A stretch of 64,000 nt of DNA from NCBI GenBank assembly GCA_964476155.1, contig CAYYYS010000004.1:47033-111032 (forward strand), written 5' to 3'. Origin of the DNA: JAHIYU01 sp964476155. GTDB lineage: Bacteria > Krumholzibacteriota > Krumholzibacteriia > LZORAL124-64-63. This document shows, piece after piece, positions 57,054 to 64,000 of this stretch; within the stretch, counting starts at the first letter, position 1, and the number at the start of each line of letters is the position of its first letter. The position numbers were made by a program, and so were the translations under genes. The notes under the pieces are model-generated. The model made no database searches and was not told where the DNA came from. It saw nothing but the letters and a program-made list of their open reading frames with translations.

Positions 57054-59150
57054 CTAGTCTGGCACGTCCTGCCCATCGTCCCCCTCCTCCATCCTCTGCA
57101 AAATAGCCCGAGCAATATCCGCCGAATGCGAGTTCATCTTCCGCAGCGCATCCATCAGGGCCAGATGCACCTCGCTGGTCGCCACCGACTCCTTGACCTC
57201 GCCGCCCACCCGCTCGAAATGGGCCTGGCGGTAGCCGGTTTCCAGAGCCACGTAGCGGGCCGCCTTGCGTTGCATCTTTCGGGCGGTCTCCAGGCTCTCC
57301 TCGCGGAAGGCTTCCAGGCCGCGCGAGATCTGCTTGAGCATCTTGATGTGGTAGGCCTTCACTTCCTTCATGCCCGCGGGCGAGAAGTCGGCGCTCACGG
57401 CGGCTTTCTTGTGGGCGAGCGGCCGCAGCTCCTTGTCGATGATGTCGGCGATGAACTCGTACTGCTTGGTGACGTGCATCATGAGATACACCTCTTCGGC
57501 CTGCTCCTCGCTGAGGTCCTGCTTGCCGATGTCGATCAGGTAGGCCGATATGTGCGTATCGAGATCGTCGATCTCGTGCTCGCGCTCGTGGAGGTCGTCG
57601 AGAATCTCCATGTCGTTATCCACGAACGGGGCGATGGCGTCGGTGGCCATGTCGCGGACGATCTCGCCCATCCTGATGATCTCGACCTTGGCCAGGTTCA
57701 GGGCCAGGGACGGCGTCTGCAGCATGGTGGGTTCCAGGTAGCGCGGTCGGAAGCGCAGCTCGAGGGGCTCGATGCGGTCGGGCATCAGCTTCATGATGAG
57801 CTTGCCGAACAGGCCCGTGAACGGCAGGAAAACCAGCGCCAGGCTCACATTGAAGATGGTGTGGGCGTTGGCCACCTGGCGCGGGATGAACTTGGCCATG
57901 CTCGTCGTGTCGGCGGGATCGATCGCGCCGCCGGGCGACACCGAGCGTACGAAGTCCGCGAAGGCCGGGATCCAGAAGACCATCGCCAACACGCCCACCA
58001 CCTTGAACAGGGTGTGGGCCAGGGCCACGCGCCGGGCTTCGCGACCGGAGTTGATGCTGGCCAGGCCGGCGGTCACGCAGGTGCCGATATTGGCGCCGAA
58101 GATCAGGGGAATACCCGCGTCCAGGGTCAGGAACCCCTGCTGCGCGAGCACGATGATCACGCCGGTGAACGCGCTCGAACTCTGGATCAACGCCGTGAAC
58201 AGCGTACCCACCAGAATACCGAGAAGCGGGTTCTCCAACCCGGCCAACAGGTCCAGGAAGGGCCGGTAGGTACGCAACGGATACATGGCCATGCTCATCA
58301 CGGCCATGCCGTAGAAGAGCATGCCGAAACCCAGGATGATGTTGCCCAGGTTGCGCAGTTTACGGCGGCGCCCCATGAACTTCAGGGCGAAGCCGAGGGC
58401 GATCATCAGCAGGGCGTAGTCGGTGAGCTTGAAGGCGATCAGCTGAGCGGTGATGGTCGTGCCGATGTCCGCGCCCAGGATCACGCCCAGGGTTTGCGCG
58501 AACGTCATCAACTGGGCCTGCACGAAGCTCACCAGCATCACCGTGGTAGCGCTGGAACTCTGGATGACCATGGTCACCAGCGCGCCCACCGCGGCGCCCA
58601 GATAACGGTTGGCCGTCAAGGTGCCCAGGATGGCGCGCATGCGGCCGCCGGCCGTCCGCTGCAGCGACGAGCTCATCATGTCCATGCCGAAAAGGAACAG
58701 GCCTAGACCACCGGCCAGTCCGAAGAGCATGAACAGGATCCAGGTTGGTTTGCGGACGGGAACCGAGTAGACGAGCTGCCCACCATGGGTCCACACGCCT
58801 TCCAGATGAGCAACAACGGTATGCTTGCCGTCCTTGTTGCCGGCCGCGTACGCGAAGGTTGCGAGTCCATCGGCATCGGACTCGCTACAGCCCAGACATT
58901 TCTCGACGGGAACCACACAATCGAACTCGACCGACACGCCCGCCACGGGCGCACCGTCGGCGTCCAGGACCAACGCCTTGAGTTCGGTGGACTGATCGGT
59001 GAAGACGGACGCCTCGTCACCGGAGGCGCGCCGGCCTTCGTGATCGACGGGATGGACGAGACGGTAGGGTACATCAGCCGCCGCTGCGCCGAATGCAACC
59101 AAGAGCAACAGCGAAACCGTCGCTGTACGTATTAATAGGCGATTCATCAT
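57054..59150 (-). CDS. Na+/phosphate cotransporter with N-terminal Ig-like and C-terminal PhoU-like domains
   Basis: 698 residues from ATG 59150 (or ATG 59147, both behind GAGGAG); the open frame continues upstream only across the thioesterase gene. A signal peptide (ending FGAAAA) and an Ig-like domain of about 110 residues (ELKALVLDADGAPVAGVSVEF, GLATFAYAAGNKDGKHTV) precede the transporter. The two QSSSA repeats, TMVIQSSSATTVMLVSF and TALIQSSSAFTGVIIVL, are the signature of type II Na/Pi transporters; GADIGTT and GANIGTC accompany them. The last 200 residues are helical and PhoU-like. The exported Ig-like domain ahead of the transporter is unusual for bacterial NptA/YjbB proteins. Confidence 0.88.
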   Translation of the reverse strand: MMNRLLIRTATVSLLLLVAFGAAAADVPYRLVHPVDHEGRRASGDEASVFTDQSTELKALVLDADGAPVAGVSVEFDCVVPVEKCLGCSESDADGLATFAYAAGNKDGKHTVVAHLEGVWTHGGQLVYSVPVRKPTWILFMLFGLAGGLGLFLFGMDMMSSSLQRTAGGRMRAILGTLTANRYLGAAVGALVTMVIQSSSATTVMLVSFVQAQLMTFAQTLGVILGADIGTTITAQLIAFKLTDYALLMIALGFALKFMGRRRKLRNLGNIILGFGMLFYGMAVMSMAMYPLRTYRPFLDLLAGLENPLLGILVGTLFTALIQSSSAFTGVIIVLAQQGFLTLDAGIPLIFGANIGTCVTAGLASINSGREARRVALAHTLFKVVGVLAMVFWIPAFADFVRSVSPGGAIDPADTTSMAKFIPRQVANAHTIFNVSLALVFLPFTGLFGKLIMKLMPDRIEPLELRFRPRYLEPTMLQTPSLALNLAKVEIIRMGEIVRDMATDAIAPFVDNDMEILDDLHEREHEIDDLDTHISAYLIDIGKQDLSEEQAEEVYLMMHVTKQYEFIADIIDKELRPLAHKKAAVSADFSPAGMKEVKAYHIKMLKQISRGLEAFREESLETARKMQRKAARYVALETGYRQAHFERVGGEVKESVATSEVHLALMDALRKMNSHSADIARAILQRMEEGDDGQDVPD

Positions 59151-59161
59151 ACTCCTCGAAC

Positions 59162-59566
59162 TCAGTCCTCCGCGGGCGTCAGCGCCTCGCGGAGCTCCCC
59201 TTCTATCGGCAAGGCCTTCTGCGTATTGATATCGACGATGACGAACGTGATGTCCGCATCGGTCAGCCGCTCGCCGTCGACGACCCGCCGTACTTCCTGA
59301 TGGATGACACCGCTGCGGCCGCCCAGATGAGCCATGGCGGATTCGATCTCCAGCTCGTCGTCCAGCAGGGCGGGGCGGCGGTAGTTGATCTCCACCTTGA
59401 CCACCACGAAGCCCAGACCGCGCTGGTGCCAATCCCGCAGGCTCGCGGAGCCCTCGACCATGCGCCAGCGGGCCTCCTCGAGCAACTCCAAATAGCGGGC
59501 GTTGTTGACGTGCCCGTAAAAATCCAGGTGATAGCCGCGGACTTTGATGCAGGTCACGTGACTCAC
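59162..59566 (-). CDS. Acyl-CoA thioesterase (4HBT hotdog family)
   Basis: 134 residues. HLDFYGHVNNARYLELLEEARW is the 4-hydroxybenzoyl-CoA thioesterase/YbgC signature with the catalytic Asp near residue 15. VKVEINYRRPALLDDELEI follows. Starts with GTG, overlapping the upstream gene's stop by 4 bases (GTGA), so translation is coupled. Hydrolyses an acyl-CoA thioester; chain type unknown. Confidence 0.9.
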   Translation of the reverse strand: MSHVTCIKVRGYHLDFYGHVNNARYLELLEEARWRMVEGSASLRDWHQRGLGFVVVKVEINYRRPALLDDELEIESAMAHLGGRSGVIHQEVRRVVDGERLTDADITFVIVDINTQKALPIEGELREALTPAED

Positions 59567-60924
59567 TTGTCGACTCCGACCTTCGGTGGTTCCACGTCAC
59601 GCACCACACGGAAGCCGACCGCGGGGTTGCGAGCCCCCGCGTTGTAACTCCCCCGCGCCGCCGAACGACAGATGTACCCATTGGCCCCGTAGTTGCCGCC
59701 GCGCACCACGCGGTTGCTGCCGGACGCCGGGCCGGTCGGATCCGCCGCCGGTGACGATCCGTAGTAGTCGGCACTGTAGACGTCCCAGCACCATTCGCCC
59801 ACGTTGCCGTGCACGTCGTACAGGCCCCAGTCGTTGGGATACAGCGAGCGCACCGGCTGCCTCTCCATGCCCGCGTTGGGGCAATACCAACCGTAGTAGG
59901 TAAGCACGGGATCGGGATCGCAATCGGTCTCGGCCAGTTCGCCGGCGGAGATGGCGGTCGTCGTGCCGGCGCGGCAGAGGTATTCCCATTCGGCTTCGGT
60001 CGGCAGGCGATAGCCGGGCGCGCCCTGGGTCCAGACCACGTCGTTGCCGACGATCTCGTAGGCCGGTGTCAGCCCTTCGTCCACGGACAGGGCGATGCAG
60101 TAGTCGATGGCTTCGCGCCAGTCGACCATGGCCACCGGCAGGTTGGCGACGGTCGGGTCGCCTTCGCGCTTTTCGCCCATCACGTCGTCCCACTGGGCGT
60201 TGGTGACCTCGGTGACACCCGCCCAGAACGCACGGGTCACCATCACCTCGTGACGGGGCCATTCGTCGAACGAAGTCCCCGGTTCCGTCGTCGGCGAGCC
60301 CATCATGAACGACCCGCCGGCCACCTGAACGTATTCGCGCGGCCAGGCCGGCAGCAAGGTGAAGGTCACTGACAGATTCAGGGTCGCGCCGCCCGTCAGG
60401 ACGGCGTCTTCGTAGCCCGGTGTCGGGTTCAACCAGCCGGGTACGGGTTCCCACTCCACGGTCAACGGGCCGACCGGTACATTCGCGAGGATCCGGTTGC
60501 CGAAACCGCTGCGGTCATTGACGCCGCCGCCCTCGACCACCTTCAGCACCCACCAGATGTTGAGATCGTCGGGTTCGGGATCGATCGACACGGTGCCGGT
60601 GACCTGGGGAACGTACACACCCTGGAAGGTGATCGAATCGTCCACCGCCAGGGCCTGGGTCGTGGGTAGCGGGTCGCTGTAGCTGATGACCTCGTTCCAG
60701 GTCACCGTGTAGTCCCCGACAACACGGTCGGTCAGACGCTCGTCGCCGGTACCGGTGTGGGTATAACTGTTCGGACCATCCAGGATCCAGGTCGCGCCAA
60801 GGGCGTCGGGCTCGACATCGACGATCACGATACCGGTGTCCGGCGCCGGTTCCACGGGGTCGTCTCCACCACAACCGGCCAGCAGGGCTGTCGCGAGCAG
60901 GGCGAGGATCAGAACGTGTCTCAT
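59563..60924 (-). CDS. Formylglycine-generating-enzyme-like (SUMF1) lipoprotein
   Basis: 453 residues from ATG 60924. Lipoprotein signal MRHVLILALLATALLAGC. Two PEGA/Ig-like repeats (IVIVDVEPDALGATWIL, TVSIDPEPDDLNIWWVL) precede an FGE-sulfatase domain: VQVAGGSFMMGSP, PRHEVMVTRAFWAGVTEVTNAQW, GYRLPTEAEWEYLCRAG, NDWGLYDVHGNVGEWCWD and VVRGGNYGANGYICRSAAR. Only the latter Cys of the catalytic pair region is seen, so it is probably a binding or structural member and not a true formylglycine synthase. Surface or periplasmic by its lipobox. Confidence 0.88.
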   Translation of the reverse strand: MRHVLILALLATALLAGCGGDDPVEPAPDTGIVIVDVEPDALGATWILDGPNSYTHTGTGDERLTDRVVGDYTVTWNEVISYSDPLPTTQALAVDDSITFQGVYVPQVTGTVSIDPEPDDLNIWWVLKVVEGGGVNDRSGFGNRILANVPVGPLTVEWEPVPGWLNPTPGYEDAVLTGGATLNLSVTFTLLPAWPREYVQVAGGSFMMGSPTTEPGTSFDEWPRHEVMVTRAFWAGVTEVTNAQWDDVMGEKREGDPTVANLPVAMVDWREAIDYCIALSVDEGLTPAYEIVGNDVVWTQGAPGYRLPTEAEWEYLCRAGTTTAISAGELAETDCDPDPVLTYYGWYCPNAGMERQPVRSLYPNDWGLYDVHGNVGEWCWDVYSADYYGSSPAADPTGPASGSNRVVRGGNYGANGYICRSAARGSYNAGARNPAVGFRVVRDVEPPKVGVDK

Positions 60925-61113
60925 TATGGTCAAACCTCTGGCTGAGGGATGCGGGGCATCTGCGAACATCTAACCATAACCCCTGGGGGGGGCGTGAGGC
61001 TAGTCCGGATCATATCGACTTGATCCGTGCTGGCCGTCTGTCGCGGGTTATGGCATCTTTGTTTACTGTTAATGGATTCGCGGATTGAAAACACGGCAAG
61101 GAGAGAGAATACC

Positions 61114-61554
61114 ATGGCCACCGTAGCCGACATCCTCAAGCGCAAGGGCACCGACGTATACAAGATCACCCCCGACGCCAGCGTCTACGACGCTATCTCG
61201 TCGATGTCGACCAATGGTGTGGGAGCCCTGTTGGTGACCAACGGGGTAGATATCCAGGGCATCATCACCGAGCGCGATTACATGGTGAAAATCGCCCTGC
61301 AGGGACGCTCGTCCCGCGAAACCTGGGTCAAGGATGTCATGAGCGACAAGCTGTTGTTCGTCGAAACCTTCCACGACGTGGAAGAAGTGCTGTCCATCAT
61401 GACCGAGGCGCGCATCCGACATCTGCCGGTGATGGACAAGGGCAACCTGGCCGGTCTGGTGTCCATCGGGGATTGCGTCAAGCAGGTCAGCCAGGAGCGC
61501 AAGGCGCAGTTGCGATACCTGACCGATTACATCGAGGACAAATATCCCGGTTGA
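61114..61554 (+). CDS. CBS-pair protein
   Basis: 146 residues from ATG 61114 with AAGGAGAG upstream. Two CBS domains: DASVYDAISSMSTNGVGALLV with IITERDYMVKIAL, then TFHDVEEVLSIMTEARIRHLPV with GLVSIGDCVKQV. Stand-alone CBS pairs bind adenine nucleotides and act as energy or redox sensors. It ends 57 bases before the aconitase-like gene; the two may be cotranscribed, so this protein may respond to the state of central metabolism. Confidence 0.92.
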   Translation: MATVADILKRKGTDVYKITPDASVYDAISSMSTNGVGALLVTNGVDIQGIITERDYMVKIALQGRSSRETWVKDVMSDKLLFVETFHDVEEVLSIMTEARIRHLPVMDKGNLAGLVSIGDCVKQVSQERKAQLRYLTDYIEDKYPG

Positions 61555-61611
61555 CGCTCCTTGTCTGAGCCATGGCCCTGGGCTACATTTCCCGCTACCG
61601 GAGGTGTAGCC

Positions 61612-63546
61612 ATGGCCCAGACAGTTATCGAGAAAATCGCTCAGTCCCACGCCGTCGATCTGCCCGCGGGAGCCGAACTCCACGCGGGCGATTTCGTGAC
61701 CCTGGTCCCCGACCAGATCATGACCCACGACAACACCGCCGCCGTGCTCAACAAGTTCGAGAAGCTCGGCGTCGGTCAGATCAAGAATCCGCGACAACCC
61801 GTGTACGCCCTGGATCACGATATCCAGAACAAGAGCGAGTCCAATCTCGCCAAGTACGCGCGCATCGAGGCCTTCGCAAAATCACAAGGCGTGGATTTCT
61901 ACCCCGCCGGCACCGGCATCGGCCATCAGGTCATGCTCGAGAACGGCTACGTCAAACCGGGTGGTTTCTGCGTCGCCAGCGACAGCCACTCGAACATGTA
62001 CGGCGCCATGAGCGCGGTGGGCACGCCCGTCGTGCGCACCGACGCCGCCGCCATCTGGGCCACCGGCCGTTTCTGGTGGCAGATCCCGCGGACGGTCCGC
62101 GTGTGGTTGAGCGGAGAACTGCGTCCCGGCGTGACGGGCAAGGATCTCATCCTCACCCTGTGCGGCCAATACAACCAGGGCGAAGTGCTGAACGCGGCCA
62201 TCGAGTTCGCCGGCCCCGGCGTGGCCAAGCTGTCCATGGACGCGCGCATGTCCATCGCCAACATGACCACCGAGTGGGGCGCCCTGGTGGGCTGGTTCCC
62301 CTGCGACGAACTGACGGTCGACTTCCTAGCGAAGCGCCGCGCGATCCTCGACCTGCAGGGCTTTCACGATCGTGTCACCAAGGACGAGCTGGACGCCTGG
62401 ACGAACGAGCCCATGGCTTCCGACGAAGACGCGATCTACGCGGGTACCATCGACCTGGACCTGGACGACGTCGGCCCCCACGTGGCCGGCCCCGACACGG
62501 TCCAGCGCACCGCGCCGCTGTCCGACCTCATGGCCGCGGACATCAAGATCCACAAGGCCTACCTCCTGTCCTGCGTGAACTCGCGCCTGGAAGACCTGAA
62601 GGCCGCCGCCGACGTGCTGCTCGGCCACAAGGTCGCCGAGGGCGTGGTTTTCTACGTGGCCGCCGCCAGCCAGTACGTCGAAGACCAGGCCAAGGAGCTG
62701 GGCTACTGGCAGGTCCTGCTGGACTCGGGCGCCACGCCGCTGCCGCCGAGCTGCGGCCCCTGCATCGGCCTGGGCACCGGTCTGCTGGACGCGGGTGAAG
62801 TAGGCATCTCGGCCACCAACCGCAACTTCAAGGGTCGGATGGGCTCGCGGGACGCCAAATGCTACCTGGCCAGCCCCGTGGTCGTGGCCGCTTCGGCGGT
62901 CGCCGGCAAGATCGCCGGACCCGAAGAATTCTCCGGCGAACAGCCCGAGTACACCTTCAAGCCGGGCGAAGCCGCCCCGCGCGCCGGTTCGGTGGACATC
63001 CTCGACGGGTTCCCCACCGCCGTCGAAGGCCGCGGCCTGTGGCTAGACCTCGACAACCTGAACACCGACGGCATCTACGGGAAGGACTACACCTACAACG
63101 AGGACATGACCCGCGAGGACATGGCCCGTGTGGTGATGGAAAACTACGACGCCGAATTCGCCGGCATCATCAACACGGGCGACGTGCTGATCGGCGGCTT
63201 CAACTTCGGCACCGGGTCGTCGCGCGAGCAGGCGGTCACCGCCTTGCAGGCCGCCGGCGCCTCGATGCTGATCGCCGGGTCGTATTCCCAGACCTACCTG
63301 CGCAACGCCATCAACAACGGCTTCATCTGCCTGGAAAGCCCGACGCTCGTGGAGGCCATGCGGGCCGCACACGCAGCCCAGGACGAAAAGACGGTCGTGG
63401 TCGACGACGCGTTGACGGTGGACTTCGCCGGAGCGAGCATCACCTGGCATGGCCATGCCTATGGGTTTGCGCCGCTGGGGAAGCCGGTCCAGGAAGTCAT
63501 CGTTGCCGGGGGTGTTGAGAACCAGGTTCGGGAGACCCTGAAATAA
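61612..63546 (+). CDS. Aconitase/homoaconitase-family hydratase, single chain
   Basis: 644 residues from ATG 61612 (GGAGG seven bases upstream). The large domain has DHDIQNKSESNLAKYARIEAF, GTGIGHQVMLENGYVKPGG and SDSHSNMYGAMSAVGTPVVRTD. The 4Fe-4S cysteines are in LLSCVNSRLEDLK and PPSCGPCIGLGTG. The swivel domain joins through a linker near 460 and has GFNFGTGSSREQAVTAL with the substrate-binding SSRE. The order and the phrase GTGIGHQVM resemble fungal-type homoaconitase (LYS4) more than aconitase A or B. Substrate homoaconitate or citrate is undecided. Stands next to a CBS sensor gene. Confidence 0.85.
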   Translation: MAQTVIEKIAQSHAVDLPAGAELHAGDFVTLVPDQIMTHDNTAAVLNKFEKLGVGQIKNPRQPVYALDHDIQNKSESNLAKYARIEAFAKSQGVDFYPAGTGIGHQVMLENGYVKPGGFCVASDSHSNMYGAMSAVGTPVVRTDAAAIWATGRFWWQIPRTVRVWLSGELRPGVTGKDLILTLCGQYNQGEVLNAAIEFAGPGVAKLSMDARMSIANMTTEWGALVGWFPCDELTVDFLAKRRAILDLQGFHDRVTKDELDAWTNEPMASDEDAIYAGTIDLDLDDVGPHVAGPDTVQRTAPLSDLMAADIKIHKAYLLSCVNSRLEDLKAAADVLLGHKVAEGVVFYVAAASQYVEDQAKELGYWQVLLDSGATPLPPSCGPCIGLGTGLLDAGEVGISATNRNFKGRMGSRDAKCYLASPVVVAASAVAGKIAGPEEFSGEQPEYTFKPGEAAPRAGSVDILDGFPTAVEGRGLWLDLDNLNTDGIYGKDYTYNEDMTREDMARVVMENYDAEFAGIINTGDVLIGGFNFGTGSSREQAVTALQAAGASMLIAGSYSQTYLRNAINNGFICLESPTLVEAMRAAHAAQDEKTVVVDDALTVDFAGASITWHGHAYGFAPLGKPVQEVIVAGGVENQVRETLK

Positions 63547-63594
63547 GGGCTGACCGGACCAGCTATACGACGAAAACCGCACTTTGCGGATTAT

Positions 63595-63645
63595 TGGGGT
63601 CGGGGCATGGGCGGGTTCATTCTCGCACTTTTTGCCCCGACCCCA
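63595..63645. repeat. Perfect 13-base inverted repeat across the end of the HNH gene
   Basis: TGGGGTCGGGGCA (63595-63607) and its exact complement TGCCCCGACCCCA (63633-63645) flank 25 bases. The HNH stop codon lies in the loop. It is too long and G+C-rich to be chance; it may be the convergent terminator of the two genes or a REP/MITE-like palindrome. Confidence 0.6.
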
Positions 63646-64000
63646 TCGACTCTGATTTCCCGGCCGGCACAAACAAATGCATACTCGAAGAACGATCCTG
63701 CCGATGGACCTGTTGGTGGCAGCTTGAGCATAGCACTTGGAGGTTAGCCGCCTCATTGCCGCCGCCCTGTGATCGTGGGCGCCGGTGATGGACCTCGAGA
63801 AACCGTGTCCGCCCGCATCCCGGTGTCTCGCAACGATGGTTGGCCCTGATCATGGCGGCCCGACGGGCTTTCGGCGGAATAGTCGATCGGTTGGGCATGC
63901 CGGGCTCCGTGACGACGGCATCACATTGCACGACTTCGGTTGATATGGGCTTGGGACCGCGGTCTGTTTGCACCTCGGATTTGCCACAGACTTTACACGT
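63617..64000 (-). CDS. HNH endonuclease, N-terminus cut by window edge
   Basis: The minus-strand frame is open from base 64000 to a TGA at 63619-63617 (127 residues visible). The first residues read TCKVCGKSEVQTD, a Cys knuckle, so the GTG at 63973 is internal and not the start. The nuclease motif follows: HRCETPGCGRTRFLEVHHR, then GGGNEAANLQVLCSSCHQQVH, with paired CxxC groups binding zinc and HH as catalytic residues. This is the 3' part of the common DUF222-HNH type of gene. Often carried in many copies and on mobile segments. Confidence 0.85.
   Translation of the reverse strand, partial: TCKVCGKSEVQTDRGPKPISTEVVQCDAVVTEPGMPNRSTIPPKARRAAMIRANHRCETPGCGRTRFLEVHHRRPRSQGGGNEAANLQVLCSSCHQQVHRQDRSSSMHLFVPAGKSESMGSGQKVRE

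Noticed and set aside
59151..59774. N-terminal extension of the Na/Pi cotransporter frame
   Set aside because: It would run across the whole thioesterase gene; the signal peptide and ribosome site at 59150 give a better start.

Overview
The window is high-GC bacterial chromosome with a Gram-negative envelope: a Wza-type export lipoprotein, a Wzz-type chain-length protein, lipoproteins with a lipobox, a SPOR-domain protein and a LysM amidase. A FlgD-like Ig domain ends the M14 carboxypeptidase and can still be read at the 3' end of a decayed gene at 2060-2613. Menaquinone is made by the futalosine route (mqnA, mqnC). Both subunits of DNA topoisomerase VI are present, which is rare in bacteria. 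Together these suggest an uncultured high-GC member of the FCB assemblage, but that placement is inference. I recognise no complete mobile element, rRNA, tRNA or CRISPR array.

Layout. 1-8342: end of a glycosyltransferase, a five-LysM amidase, a broken BNR gene, a large S8 peptidase, a PLP trans-sulfuration enzyme and a divergent RelA/SpoT-like protein. 8552-24190, all minus strand: an exopolysaccharide cluster read from right to left (glycosyltransferase, UDP-GlcNAc 2-epimerase, CpsD-like, Wza, Wzz, Wzy, two MurJ-type flippases, ExeA-SPOR ATPase, glycosyltransferase) running by overlapping genes into mqnA and mqnC. 24423-31528: a secreted PPC-like protein, then a tight block top6B, M32 peptidase, top6A, M48 lipoprotein, Nudix protein. 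31529-33174: an A+T-richer patch with a STAND-like ATPase. 33175-37265: malate dehydrogenase, M14 carboxypeptidase and a CDGSH iron-sulfur gene with an in-frame stop. 37455-42042: a kinase/sigma-54 regulator pair, the 3' remnant of a secreted-protein gene, and a TPR protein. 42186-47833: a NYN/OST-HTH protein with a histone-H1-like tail, an M29 aminopeptidase-radical SAM pair, a response regulator, a phosphodiester glycosidase and a frameshifted lipoprotein. 47927-54912: phosphohexomutase, copper ATPase, ligand-poor hemerythrin, TatD, TcdA and a Gly-rich secreted protein. 55004-64000: TPR-methyltransferase, HhH protein, Na/Pi cotransporter, thioesterase, FGE-like lipoprotein, CBS protein, single-chain homoaconitase-like enzyme and a truncated HNH nuclease gene.

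The most interesting signals are these: a 14-residue C-terminal pattern shared by two secreted products (N-E-x-x-S-x-G-[DE]-[MI]-K-[AT]-[ML]-[FY]-R), one of which survives only as a remnant; the topoisomerase VI operon with a lysine-rich tail on the A subunit, echoed by lysine tails on the NYN protein and malate dehydrogenase; a CDGSH gene interrupted by one TAA and lying behind a Fur-like A+T array; and several proteins of familiar families that have lost key residues (CpsD P-loop Lys, two hemerythrin His ligands, RelA/SpoT catalytic positions).
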